Shown: positions 44,678 through 53,702 of the stretch, piece by piece | Layout: each line of letters begins with the position of its first letter | Numbering within the stretch: position 1 is the first letter of the stretch | Assembly: GCF_025999095.1 (NCBI RefSeq) | Contig: NZ_AP024678.1 | Location: 1,085,527 to 1,149,526, forward strand | Length of the DNA stretch: 64,000 nt | Origin: Thermosynechococcus sp. | GTDB lineage: Bacteria > Cyanobacteriota > Cyanobacteriia > Thermosynechococcales > Thermosynechococcaceae | Reading direction: 5' to 3' | The notes under the pieces: model-generated | The model's database searches: none | What the model was told of the DNA's origin: nothing | The model's input: the letters and a program-made list of their open reading frames with translations, nothing else | Position numbers and translations under genes: made by a program

Positions 44678-45463
44678 ATGTGTTTTGATCCTACTACCCA
44701 AGGGGTTGGGGGAATGGTGCGGCTATGGTGTCAGGGGCACTGTTTTCGCCCTATAGCAGCGGTGATCTTTGATAAAGATGGCACACTAGCCGATGTTGCC
44801 CATTACCTGAGGTTGGTGGCGATCGCCCGTGCTGTGAAAATTGGCGAACACTTTCCCAATCTCAAGGAGTGGCTACTTCAGGCCTTTGGGGTCATTGGTG
44901 ATCACCTTGATCCAACGGGGTTGCAAGCCGTGGGAACACGGCAGGAGAACCTGATTGCTGCCGCCGCCTTGGTGGCGAGCCAGGGAGTTCCTTGGATTGC
45001 CGCCTTGGAACGGGCAAGCGCTGCTTTTGCTGAAGCAGACCGACAATTTACCGCCAAAGCAGAGTTAACTCCACCCCTACCGGGGGTTATTGAGCTTGTG
45101 CAGCGGCTCCATGGGCTAGGATGTGCACTGGCCATTATCTCTAGCGATCGCACCTCCGAGATCGCGGCTTTTTTAGACACCTATCACCTGAAGCCCTTTT
45201 TCCAACTCTGGCGGGGGGCAGATGAGCCACCCCCAAAGCCCGATCCGCAGGTCTTGCTAAGGGTGTGCGATCGCCTGGGGGTGCGGCCCGAACAAACCGC
45301 CGTCATTGGGGATGCCGACAGTGATGGCCTCATGGCACAGCGGGGGGGCGCAGCGGCCAGCATTGGGGTCACCTGGGGTTGGCACAGGCCACCAGCGTTG
45401 AATTACTGTGATTGCATCCTTGCCTCACCCTTGGAGATCAAGATAATGGGTGATGAGAACTGA
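44678..45463 (+). CDS. HAD-family phosphatase
   Basis: A 261-residue haloacid dehalogenase-type hydrolase. Motif I is AVIFDKDGTLADVAHYL (DxDGT), motif II LAIISSDRTSEI, motif III with the lysine in PPPKPDPQVLL and motif IV VIGDADSDGLM. The cap helices lie between residues 45 and 120. The first 12 residues (to the ATG at 44714) may not be part of the protein, which would then start MVRLWCQGHC. Close to the phosphoglycolate phosphatase-like group, but the substrate is not certain. Confidence 0.87.
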   Translation: MCFDPTTQGVGGMVRLWCQGHCFRPIAAVIFDKDGTLADVAHYLRLVAIARAVKIGEHFPNLKEWLLQAFGVIGDHLDPTGLQAVGTRQENLIAAAALVASQGVPWIAALERASAAFAEADRQFTAKAELTPPLPGVIELVQRLHGLGCALAIISSDRTSEIAAFLDTYHLKPFFQLWRGADEPPPKPDPQVLLRVCDRLGVRPEQTAVIGDADSDGLMAQRGGAAASIGVTWGWHRPPALNYCDCILASPLEIKIMGDEN

Positions 45464-45486
45464 TGAGATCCAGGGGCAATCAAGGG

Positions 45487-46167
45487 TCAATCGTAGCTAA
45501 GACGATAGTGGAGATAAACCTCATTGCCCACTGGCAAGACATTAAGAAGCTTCAACCTGCCGGCGAAGGGGCTCTCCTTTGGATAGAGGCTAGGGGCTGC
45601 CGATCCAAGGAGGAGTGGGCAGAGGGTCAACCACAATTCATCAATGGCAGCGATTTGTAACAGGGAAGCGAAAAGCTGTCCGCCCCCCAACACGGCCAAG
45701 GTTTGCACACCAGAGGCTTGAAGGTGGGCAAAAGCCTGGGGCCAATCAATCTCCTCTCCCCCAGCGCACCAACAGTAATCAAAGGCAGTGGCTCCTTGCC
45801 AGCGGCTGGCGCCCTTCTCGGTCGTCAGTAGAGCACGGGGAATCGGCTGGCGAAAGAAGGGAAGATTGAGGTCTAGTTCACCCCTAGCAGAGCAGACAAT
45901 TTGCAAGGGTTGGGGCGATCGCCCTTGGTGTTCGCGCTCAGCAATTAAATGGGGAGACTGAAGGCGCATCGCTGTTCCCCCCAAACGCAGGGTTGTTGCC
46001 CCAAAGAGGACTGCATCCACCTGTGCCACCTGCTGTTCCAGGTGCTGAAAGTCATAGGCCGAGGCAATGCGCTGGCCTGGGGCATCGGCGTGAGCAAGGC
46101 AGCCATCTAAACTACTGGCCAAAATTGCAGTCGTGTAGGGGCGAGGAATTGAGGCGGACTGGCTCAA
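45487..46167 (-). CDS. RibD C-terminal/dihydrofolate-reductase-like protein
   Basis: A 226-residue protein of the RibD C-terminal (pyrimidine reductase/DHFR-like) fold. Motifs are RPYTTAILASSLDGCLAHAD, VDAVLFGATTLRLGGTAMRL and LAVLGGGQLFASLLQIAAID, the last being the NADPH-binding GGxxL pattern. No deaminase domain is attached. In cyanobacteria it may act in riboflavin synthesis as the separate reductase or as an unrelated reductase. Its start overlaps the DUF1830 gene by four bases, so the two are likely one transcript. Confidence 0.85.
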   Translation of the reverse strand: MSQSASIPRPYTTAILASSLDGCLAHADAPGQRIASAYDFQHLEQQVAQVDAVLFGATTLRLGGTAMRLQSPHLIAEREHQGRSPQPLQIVCSARGELDLNLPFFRQPIPRALLTTEKGASRWQGATAFDYCWCAGGEEIDWPQAFAHLQASGVQTLAVLGGGQLFASLLQIAAIDELWLTLCPLLLGSAAPSLYPKESPFAGRLKLLNVLPVGNEVYLHYRLSYD

Positions 46168-46520
46168 GGAATCATCACTTTTTCATTCGGTTGCGCAGGA
46201 GTCTCATTGAGCAATTCTAGCCGTTGCTGGCTGGCAGGATCACGCGGGAAAAAATTATCTCCCCCCTCTTGCACCAATAACTCACTACAGGGGATCGTAT
46301 CCGAGAGAATGGCACTTGCCATCATGCTGCTGTGAACTTCCAGTTGTCCTGCCCGCGGCGATTCAAACACCAGTCGTTGCCCCGGGAAAACCACCCGCTC
46401 GAAATACCAGTTGGCAATATTTGTAATGCGTACCACCTGAATTTTGCTAGTGGCATTGACATAACAGCAGAGGATGCGATCGCAACTATCGCTGGGGACG
46501 GGATCAAAGATTTGCGGCAT
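46164..46520 (-). CDS. DUF1830 family protein
   Basis: A cyanobacterial protein of about 118 residues, function unknown. I chose the ATG giving MPQIFDPVPSDSCDRILCCY; the frame is open nine codons upstream. CCYVNATSKIQVVRITNIAN and WYFERVVFPGQRLVFES are the conserved DUF1830 blocks, with a cluster of cysteines near the start. It precedes the RibD-like gene with a 4-base overlap. Confidence 0.85.
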   Translation of the reverse strand: MPQIFDPVPSDSCDRILCCYVNATSKIQVVRITNIANWYFERVVFPGQRLVFESPRAGQLEVHSSMMASAILSDTIPCSELLVQEGGDNFFPRDPASQQRLELLNETPAQPNEKVMIP

Positions 46521-46738
46521 AGGGAGTAAGGGTTTGTTATAGAACATGTCTTTACCCTTGTTAGCCTAACATTGCCAATTCGATGCAGTTGTAAACTCAA
46601 CTACAGGATCGACAGTTGATCCCTTCCTTGAATTACCGTGATCCCCTGCTGGAAAGGCGTAAATGTGTTAAAAACTAAACAGCTATAGAGATTTATTAAG
46701 AATTTAGCGTTTCCATAGATCTTGTCTTGGGCTAGCCT

Positions 46739-48301
46739 ATGTCGCCGCGTGTCCTCTACGTCCGTCTCCCCTGCAATCCCATTTTTCCCATTGGTGTTGT
46801 CTATCTTGCAGACTATATCCATAAGCAATTACCAAGCATTGAGCAACGGATTTTTGATCTGGGAACGGTGCCGCCCCTCGATTTTCGGCGTGCCCTCGCC
46901 CAAGTCATTGATGAGTTTCGACCCACCCATCTGGTTTTTTCTTGGCGAGATATTCAAATCTATGCCCCAGTGGGCGGACGGGGGGGCAATCCCCTGCAAC
47001 ATGCCTTTGAGGTCTATTACGCTCGCAATCCTTTGGTGAAGCTGCGCGGAGCGATCGGGGGTCTGCGGGTGATGAGTGCCTACTATGGTGAACTCTGGCG
47101 CAACCTCAACTTAATCCGCTTGGGACTCCACCATGCCAAGCGTCACCATCCGGAAGTCACGACCATTGTCGGTGGTGGCGCGGTGAGCGTCTTCTATGAA
47201 CAGTTGGGTTCTCAACTGCCCAAAGGCACCATTGTTTCCGTTGGCGAAGGGGAAACGCTGCTGCACAAAGTCCTAACGAACCAACCCATTTCCGGGGAGC
47301 GCTGCTACATTGCGGGTGTTGAGCGGCCCCGCGATCGCCTCATTCACGAATGGCCAACCCCCATCGAAAAAACCGCCTGCAACTACGACTACATTGAAAC
47401 CATTTGGCCAGAATTCGAGTATTACCTTCAGGGGGGCGACTTTTATATTGGGGTGCAAACCAAGCGGGGCTGCCCCCACAACTGTTGCTATTGCGTCTAT
47501 ACCGTGGTTGAAGGCAAACAGGTGCGCATCAACCCTGCCGCGGAAGTGGTAGCAGAAATGCGCCAGCTCTACGATCGCGGTGTGCGCAACTTTTGGTTCA
47601 CCGATGCCCAATTTATCCCCGCTCGCAAATTTATCCCCGATGCGATCGCCCTGCTGCGGGCAATCCTCAAAGCAGGCATGAATGATATTCACTGGGCAGC
47701 CTACATCCGCGCCGACAACCTCACCCCCGAGCTGTGTGAGCTCATGGTGCAAACGGGGATGAACTACTTTGAAATTGGCATTACCAGTGGCTCCCAAGAA
47801 CTGGTGCGGAAAATGCGCATGGGCTACAACCTGCGAACGGTGCTGCAAAACTGCCGTGATTTGAAAGCTGCAGGGTTCAACGCCCTTGTCTCTGTGAATT
47901 ATTCCTTCAATGTCATTGATGAGCGCCCCGCTACCATTGCCCAGACCATTGCCTACCACCGCGAACTGGAACGCATCTTTGGTGCAGACAACGTTGAGCC
48001 AGCCATTTTTTTCATTGGTCTGCAACCCCACACCCACCTTGAGGAATATGCCCTCGAGCGCGGCATTTTGCGTCCCGGCTACAACCCTATGAGCCTGATG
48101 CCGTGGACGGCCAAGAAACTGCTTTGGAACCCTGAACCCATGGGATCTCTCTTTGGGGAAGTGTGCCTCGCGGCTTGGCGCCTCAATCCCAGTGACTTTG
48201 GCCGCACCGTGATGGATCTGCTGGAGGAGCGCTTTGGCCGTGCCCCTTTGGAGGAGGCCCTATCTGCTCCTCTTGAGGAACGTCCTTTGGTACATCGTTA
48301 A
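46739..48301 (+). CDS. B12-binding-type radical SAM protein (PSII high-light acclimation family)
   Basis: Radical SAM enzyme of 520 residues, of a family recalled as linked to high-light acclimation in cyanobacteria. An N-terminal cobalamin-binding-like domain (YVRLPCNPIFPIGVVYLAD, TIVGGGAVSVFY) is followed by the radical SAM domain with the cluster-binding CPHNCCYC (a CxxxCxxC) in TKRGCPHNCCYCVY. ITSGSQELVRKMRMGYN is a typical radical SAM substrate-cavity strand. The exact reaction is unknown; a methylation or other radical chemistry is possible. No partner gene is obvious. Confidence 0.85.
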   Translation: MSPRVLYVRLPCNPIFPIGVVYLADYIHKQLPSIEQRIFDLGTVPPLDFRRALAQVIDEFRPTHLVFSWRDIQIYAPVGGRGGNPLQHAFEVYYARNPLVKLRGAIGGLRVMSAYYGELWRNLNLIRLGLHHAKRHHPEVTTIVGGGAVSVFYEQLGSQLPKGTIVSVGEGETLLHKVLTNQPISGERCYIAGVERPRDRLIHEWPTPIEKTACNYDYIETIWPEFEYYLQGGDFYIGVQTKRGCPHNCCYCVYTVVEGKQVRINPAAEVVAEMRQLYDRGVRNFWFTDAQFIPARKFIPDAIALLRAILKAGMNDIHWAAYIRADNLTPELCELMVQTGMNYFEIGITSGSQELVRKMRMGYNLRTVLQNCRDLKAAGFNALVSVNYSFNVIDERPATIAQTIAYHRELERIFGADNVEPAIFFIGLQPHTHLEEYALERGILRPGYNPMSLMPWTAKKLLWNPEPMGSLFGEVCLAAWRLNPSDFGRTVMDLLEERFGRAPLEEALSAPLEERPLVHR

Positions 48302-48388
48302 AAAAAGCGAAATAAAATGACCATTCCCCCTTAGAATGTTTCCTAGATCATTTCTGGCCATGAGTTAGTAAACAGAGGAAGGGATCAG

Positions 48389-49402
48389 GTGGTTAGAGTC
48401 GCTATCAATGGTTTTGGGCGCATCGGTCGGAACTTCATGCGTTGCTGGTTACAGCGGAAAGCCAATAGCAAGCTAGAGATTGTAGGCATCAACGATACCT
48501 CCGATCCCCGCACCAATGCCCATTTGCTCAAGTATGACTCGATGTTGGGCATTTTCCATGATGCCGAAATCACTGCTGACGATGACTGCATCTATGCCGG
48601 CGACCACGCGGTCAAATGCGTTTCCGATCGCAACCCCGAAAATCTGCCTTGGAGTGCCTGGGGGATTGATCTGGTCATTGAAGCCACAGGAGTCTTTACC
48701 AGCCGCGAGGGGGCAAGCAAACACCTGAGCGCCGGTGCAAAAAAAGTCCTGATCACTGCACCTGGCAAAGGCAACATTCCAACCTATGTAGTGGGGGTAA
48801 ATCATCACACCTACGATCCCAGTGAGGATATCGTCAGCAATGCCAGTTGTACCACCAACTGCCTAGCCCCCATTGTCAAAGTGCTCCATGAGACCTTTGG
48901 CATTCAGTACGGCATGATGACGACAACCCACAGCTACACCGGGGATCAACGCCTGCTCGATGCCAGTCACCGCGACCTGCGGCGGGCACGGGCAGCTGCT
49001 ATGAACATTGTCCCCACCTCCACGGGGGCCGCCAAGGCCGTAGGCTTGGTGATTCCTGAGTTACAAGGGAAGCTCAACGGGATTGCCCTGCGGGTACCTA
49101 CCCCCAATGTTTCTGTGGTGGATTTTGTGGCTCAAGTGGAAAAACCGACCATTGCTGAGCAAGTGAACCAAGTAATTAAGGAAGCCTCAGAAACCACCAT
49201 GAAGGGGATTATCCACTACAGTGAACTGGAGCTGGTGTCCTCGGACTATCGGGGTCACAACGCCTCCGCGATTTTGGATGCATCCCTCACGATGGTGATG
49301 GGGAACAACCTTGTCAAAGTCGTGGCTTGGTACGATAACGAGTGGGGCTACAGCCAGCGGGTTCTGGATTTGGCAGAGCACATGGCGGCGCACTGGGCTT
49401 AA
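48389..49402 (+). CDS. gap2: Glyceraldehyde-3-phosphate dehydrogenase
   Basis: Interconverts glyceraldehyde 3-phosphate and 1,3-bisphosphoglycerate, mainly in the Calvin cycle in cyanobacteria if this is the Gap2 form. 337 residues, GTG start with RBS AGAGGAAGG before it. The nucleotide-binding fold is [15 protein letters not shown], the active-site cysteine is in [12 protein letters not shown], and the substrate region [18 protein letters not shown] follows. [20 protein letters not shown] is the pattern of the NADP-using photosynthetic type. The next gene, an aminotransferase, starts 29 bases downstream. Confidence 0.95.
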   Translation: MVRVAINGFGRIGRNFMRCWLQRKANSKLEIVGINDTSDPRTNAHLLKYDSMLGIFHDAEITADDDCIYAGDHAVKCVSDRNPENLPWSAWGIDLVIEATGVFTSREGASKHLSAGAKKVLITAPGKGNIPTYVVGVNHHTYDPSEDIVSNASCTTNCLAPIVKVLHETFGIQYGMMTTTHSYTGDQRLLDASHRDLRRARAAAMNIVPTSTGAAKAVGLVIPELQGKLNGIALRVPTPNVSVVDFVAQVEKPTIAEQVNQVIKEASETTMKGIIHYSELELVSSDYRGHNASAILDASLTMVMGNNLVKVVAWYDNEWGYSQRVLDLAEHMAAHWA

Positions 49403-49431
49403 TCGTTTTAGGAATTGGTTCGCAACTCACG

Positions 49432-50586
49432 ATGCAAGACAAATCAATGTTAATGATTCCGGGTCCGACGCCGGTGCCGGAGTCTGTGCTTCTATCCCTC
49501 AGCAAGCATCCCATTGGCCATCGCAGCGGTGACTTTAGCGAGATCATGGCGGCGGTGACGGCGGGATTAAAGTGGTTGCATCAAACCACCAATGATGTCC
49601 TCATTTTGGCGGCCAGTGGCACAGGGGCCATGGAGGCTGGGATCATTAACTTTCTCAGTGCCGGCGATCGCGTCCTTGTGGGCTGTAACGGCAAATTTGG
49701 CGATCGCTGGGCAGAGCTCTGTGAGGCCTACAGCCTAAAAACGCAGCGCATCACTGCCCCTTGGGGACAGCCCCTCAACCCCGAGGACTTCAAAGCCGCC
49801 CTTGAGGCAGACACGGCTAAAACCATCAAAGCGGTGATTATCACCCACAGCGAAACTTCAACGGGGGTGATCAACGACTTAGAAGCGATTAACCGCCATG
49901 TCAAAGCCCACGGCCAAGCCCTAATCATTGTGGATGCCGTCACCAGTCTTGGCGCTGTGAATGTGCCAATTGATGAGTGGGGGCTGGATGTGGTTGGTTC
50001 TGGCTCCCAAAAGGGCTACATGATTCCACCGGGCTTAGGTTTTGTCAGTGTTAGTGCCAAGGCTTGGGAAGCCTACAAAAGCGCAACGCTGCCCAAGTTC
50101 TATCTTGACCTTGGCAAATACCGCAAAGACGCTGCCAAGAACACAACCCCCTTTACGCCACCGGTGAATCTAATCTTTGCGCTGAAGACAGCGCTGGAGA
50201 TGATGCAGTCAGAGGGGTTAGAGAATATCTTTGCTCGCCACCAGCGCTTGATGCAGGCCACCCGTGCGGCCATGAAGGCACTCAACCTGCCCCTCTATGC
50301 GCCGGATCACTGCGCTAGTCCCGCCATTACCGCCGTGGCACCCCAAGGGGTAGAGGCTGAGAAGATTCGCAGCCTCATGAAAAAACGCTTTGACATTGCC
50401 CTAGCGGGGGGGCAAGATCACCTGAAAGGGCAAATTTTCCGAGTGGGGCACTTGGGCTTTGTTAGCGATCGCGATATTTTGGCAGCTATCAGTGCCCTCG
50501 AAGCCGTGCTTGGGGAATTGGGCTACGGTAACTTTAGCCCTGGCGCTGGGGTAGCTGCCGCCAGTCGTGTATTGACCCCCGCCTAA
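49432..50586 (+). CDS. Class V aminotransferase (alanine/serine-glyoxylate type)
   Basis: PLP-dependent aminotransferase of 384 residues. The start is MQDKSMLMIPGPTPVPESV, and the PLP lysine is in GSGSQKGYMIPPGLGF. The pattern PGPTPVPESVLLSLSKHPIGHRS matches the group containing alanine-glyoxylate/serine-pyruvate aminotransferases, used in photorespiration, and the cyanobacterial proteins sometimes labelled hydrogenase small subunit. The ATG at 49432 is preferred; the longer frame would start inside gap2. A MEKHLA-domain gene follows after three bases. Confidence 0.88.
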   Translation: MQDKSMLMIPGPTPVPESVLLSLSKHPIGHRSGDFSEIMAAVTAGLKWLHQTTNDVLILAASGTGAMEAGIINFLSAGDRVLVGCNGKFGDRWAELCEAYSLKTQRITAPWGQPLNPEDFKAALEADTAKTIKAVIITHSETSTGVINDLEAINRHVKAHGQALIIVDAVTSLGAVNVPIDEWGLDVVGSGSQKGYMIPPGLGFVSVSAKAWEAYKSATLPKFYLDLGKYRKDAAKNTTPFTPPVNLIFALKTALEMMQSEGLENIFARHQRLMQATRAAMKALNLPLYAPDHCASPAITAVAPQGVEAEKIRSLMKKRFDIALAGGQDHLKGQIFRVGHLGFVSDRDILAAISALEAVLGELGYGNFSPGAGVAAASRVLTPA

Positions 50587-50589
50587 GGG

Positions 50590-51054
50590 ATGGAGCCTTG
50601 GTTACAGCCACTGGCAGTCGAGCAGGCACGGCGCATTTGCGTCAGTTTTCAGCGATGGACGGGGCGATCGCTCCTCCCCAATCCGGCTGAGGATGACTTG
50701 GAACTAGCAGAGCAACTGTTCCATTGGTCCCAACCTGTTCTATCCCATGGGAGTGGGGCAGAGCCAATTCTCAATTACGGTAACCAAGCTGCCCTTACCC
50801 TCTGGGAATGTCCTTGGACAGAATGGGTACAGCTTCCCTCCCGCTTTACGGCTGAACCGATGGCTCAAGCTGAACGGGCCGCCCTGCTTGCCGAAGCCGC
50901 CCGCCAAGGGTATGCCAGTAACTACAGCGGCATTCGTATCTCCCGCACGGGGCGACGGTTTCGCATTGACAATGCTTGCATCTGGACAGTTCTAGATGGG
51001 GCAGGCAATCCAGTGGGACAAGCCGCCACCTTTGATCACTGGCAGTTTCTGTAG
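50590..51054 (+). CDS. MEKHLA domain-containing protein
   Basis: A 154-residue protein made almost entirely of a MEKHLA domain, a PAS-like fold found in cyanobacteria and in some plant HD-ZIP proteins. Motifs are ILNYGNQAALTLWECPWTEW, LPSRFTAEPMAQAERAALL and ISRTGRRFRIDNACIWTVLD. Ligand and role are not known; it follows the aminotransferase by three bases and is probably co-transcribed. Confidence 0.85.
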   Translation: MEPWLQPLAVEQARRICVSFQRWTGRSLLPNPAEDDLELAEQLFHWSQPVLSHGSGAEPILNYGNQAALTLWECPWTEWVQLPSRFTAEPMAQAERAALLAEAARQGYASNYSGIRISRTGRRFRIDNACIWTVLDGAGNPVGQAATFDHWQFL

Positions 51055-51101
51055 GATTGATTTAACCAATTCTACTTTTCATCGAGCCCGTCACATCACC
51101 T

Positions 51102-52112
51102 ATGAAACAACTCTTTCGCCATTGGTTGGAGCAGGTGCAAGCCTTCCGCTACCATCGCCGCACCCCAGAAAGCCTCGATCAATTGACCCGGGTGCTTAAT
51201 GCGGAATCCTGTTTGAGTGTTCCCTACCTCTTCTTGATTGTCAGCTCCTGCGCGATCGCCACCTTTGGGCTATTGGCGAATAGTGCGGCGGTGATTATTG
51301 GAGCAATGATCATTGCCCCCTTGATGGCACCCATTCGCGGGCTTGCCTTTGCCTCTTTAAGTGGGAATATCAGACTCTTTCGAGAGGCCACTGTCGCTCT
51401 AGGCACGGGTACCTTAGTTGCTGTTGGCATGTCATGGCTCATTGGCCTGTTTGTGCGTCTTGAAGTCTACGGGAGTGAAATTATGGCTCGCTCCCAACCT
51501 ACGCTTCTTGATCTTGGTATTGCTGTCGTGGCCGGTGCTGTGAGTGCTTACGCGATCGCCGAGCCTCGGATTTCCAATACCCTAGCCGGAACTGCCATTG
51601 CGGTTGCCCTGATGCCACCAGTGTGCACGATTGGTCTAGGGCTAGCCCAAGGGAATGCCCGCCTGACCCTGGGGGCAATCCTGCTGTATCTCACCAATCT
51701 GCTGGGCATTGCCCTTGCCTGTATGGTTCTGTTTGTTATCACTGGCTACATTCCCCTCCACCGCAGTCGCCGTCCACTACTCATTGCTGGGGCCTTAACA
51801 GCTGTTTTAGTCGTACCGCTGGCAATTAGTTTTAGTCGCCTTCTGCAACAGGCACGCCTCCAGTATCAGGTACGGCAAGCGCTGGTGCGGGGTACGCTCA
51901 CGTTTCAGCAACTAGATTTACTAAGTAGCGAGACCGACTGGGTCAGTAATCCACCGATTGTGCGCCTGAATGTGCGGGCCCGTGAACCGGTGACACCCAA
52001 GCAAGTCAGGCTTATGGAAGAGTTTATCCATCAGCGCATGGGTCGCCCTTTTCGCTTAGTCCTACAGGTGTCCAGTGTTCAAGAAGTAACCGCAGAAGAG
52101 TCAACGCCCTAG
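51102..52112 (+). CDS. DUF389 membrane protein
   Basis: Multi-pass membrane protein of 336 residues, DUF389 family. The hallmark SSCAIATFGLLANSAAVIIGAMIIAPLMAP region and PIRGLAFASLSGNIRLFREA lie after a short N-terminal tail. At least six hydrophobic segments follow, including AVVAGAVSAYAIAEPRISN and TNLLGIALACMVLFVITGY. The C-terminal 100 residues are soluble. Function unknown. Confidence 0.86.
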   Translation: MKQLFRHWLEQVQAFRYHRRTPESLDQLTRVLNAESCLSVPYLFLIVSSCAIATFGLLANSAAVIIGAMIIAPLMAPIRGLAFASLSGNIRLFREATVALGTGTLVAVGMSWLIGLFVRLEVYGSEIMARSQPTLLDLGIAVVAGAVSAYAIAEPRISNTLAGTAIAVALMPPVCTIGLGLAQGNARLTLGAILLYLTNLLGIALACMVLFVITGYIPLHRSRRPLLIAGALTAVLVVPLAISFSRLLQQARLQYQVRQALVRGTLTFQQLDLLSSETDWVSNPPIVRLNVRAREPVTPKQVRLMEEFIHQRMGRPFRLVLQVSSVQEVTAEESTP

Positions 52113-52203
52113 TTTTTTGAGCGTCAAGCGAAAATGTTAAACTATTGGGACTCCACCGTCATTTCAGTTTCATCTGCTCTTTGTCAACGCTGCCTATTCA
52201 CGC

Positions 52204-53115
52204 ATGAGTGACTTTCTTCCCTACGCCTACCTCAAGGGTCAATTTGTGCCCTTTGAAGAAGCCAAAATTTCCGTGGCCACCCATGCCCTCCACTATGGAA
52301 CAGCCGCTTTAGGCGGCTTGCGTGGTCTTCCCAATCCTGCTAATTCAAAGGAAATTCTCCTTTTCCGTCTTGAGGATCACTGTCGGCGCCTCAGTCGCAG
52401 TGCCCATTATCTGGGCTATGAATTGCCAACCAGTGACATTAAAGCAAGAATCATTGAGTGGGTACAGAAAAATCAACCCAGCGTGCCTTTCTATATTCGG
52501 CCCTTGGTTTATACCTCCGGGTTGGGAATTGCACCCCGGCTCCACGATATTGAAAAGGATTTTCTCATTTACGGCATGCCCCTTGGAGATTATCTTTCAG
52601 CCACTGGTGTTACCTGTCGTATTAGTTCTTGGCAGCGGCAGTGCGATCGCTCCTTTCCCCTGCGGGGCAAACTCACCACCTCCTATATTGTTTCTGCCTT
52701 GGCCAAGACAGAAGCAGTCTCCTCTGGCTTTGATGAGGCGATTCTGCTCAACGATCAAGGGAAAGTCTGTGAAGCGTCGGGGATGAATCTCTTCTTGGTG
52801 CGGGATGGGCAACTGATTACGCCGAGCGTGGATCAGGATATTCTTGAGGGGATTACCCGCCGCAGTGTCATTGAACTGGCGCAAGCAGCCGGTGTCAAGG
52901 TGATGGAGCGACCCGTGGATCGCACGGAACTGTTGATTGCGGATGAGGTCTTTTTAACCGGCACGGCTGCCCGAATTGTGCCCGTGAGCCGTATTGAGAC
53001 CTACACTCTGCCTAGCGATCGCCCCCTGACGCGCCAACTCCAACAGCAATTGCAGGCGATTGTGGAAGGCCGCGAGCCGCAGTATCGCCACTGGATTGAT
53101 GTCATTCCCCTCTAG
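52204..53115 (+). CDS. ilvE: Branched-chain amino acid aminotransferase
   Basis: PLP-dependent class IV aminotransferase, the last step of valine, leucine and isoleucine synthesis. 303 residues: HALHYGTAALGGLRGLPN, RLEDHCRRLSRSAHYLG, the PLP-lysine region LRGKLTTSYIVSALAKTEAV, then GKVCEASGMNLFLVRDG and ADEVFLTGTAARIVPVSRI. Length and order fit IlvE. Its stop overlaps the convergent anti-sigma-type gene by four bases. Confidence 0.92.
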   Translation: MSDFLPYAYLKGQFVPFEEAKISVATHALHYGTAALGGLRGLPNPANSKEILLFRLEDHCRRLSRSAHYLGYELPTSDIKARIIEWVQKNQPSVPFYIRPLVYTSGLGIAPRLHDIEKDFLIYGMPLGDYLSATGVTCRISSWQRQCDRSFPLRGKLTTSYIVSALAKTEAVSSGFDEAILLNDQGKVCEASGMNLFLVRDGQLITPSVDQDILEGITRRSVIELAQAAGVKVMERPVDRTELLIADEVFLTGTAARIVPVSRIETYTLPSDRPLTRQLQQQLQAIVEGREPQYRHWIDVIPL

Positions 53116-53567
53116 CCAAAGCGGCTGTGGTGCGTTGGTGTGAGATACTTGCACAGGCTCACTTCTGTGCCTTTGGCGTTCCAATACACCTCATCAAAGA
53201 TGGCATAGATTAGAAATAAGCCGCGGCCACATTCACAGTCCTCGGCGGGCAATAATTCATCGGCCGTTTTAGAAACATGACTGGGGGGAGAAAAGCCCTC
53301 CCCCTGATCGGTAATCACCCACCAGCATTCCCCTGGGAAAAGGGTATAGCGCACGAAAACCAGCTTTTCGGGATTGAGTTGATTGCCGTGGCGAGCCGCA
53401 TTAACGAGAGCTTCTTGGAGGCCTAGCCTAATTTCGTCTTTGTATTGGGGGGGAAGATCACTGATGAGAATCTCTAGGATGGGTTGGAGAAAAAGTGTTG
53501 AGGGAAATGCTAGGGTTTGCCACTGAGGCGCAACGTACATTAACGTCATAGACGGCATAACCCGCAA
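53112..53567 (-). CDS. Anti-sigma-factor-type serine kinase (RsbW-like ATPase)
   Basis: A GHKL ATPase of up to 151 residues. Motifs are IRLGLQEALVNAARHGNQLN (N box, with E and N for Mg-ATP) and VITDQGEGFSPP (G1 box), then a C-terminal GRGLFLIYAIFDEVYWN (G2 box). Such proteins phosphorylate anti-anti-sigma factors or sequester sigma factors. No sigma or STAS gene is adjacent, though a PP2C-type phosphatase is encoded at 20.7 kb. A later ATG (MTLMYVAPQWQT) could be the real start. Confidence 0.85.
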   Translation of the reverse strand: MRVMPSMTLMYVAPQWQTLAFPSTLFLQPILEILISDLPPQYKDEIRLGLQEALVNAARHGNQLNPEKLVFVRYTLFPGECWWVITDQGEGFSPPSHVSKTADELLPAEDCECGRGLFLIYAIFDEVYWNAKGTEVSLCKYLTPTHHSRFG

Positions 53568-53702
53568 CGGATGACTGGGCAGCGGGAGACAGATCCGAGA
53601 CTGGTGAGAGTCATTGGCGGATAACCGAATCCCTCTACCTTTAGCTTAGCAAGGGACTTATTGCCAGCACAACCGCCGTTGGACTGGCCAGTCCTTGAGA
53701 GG

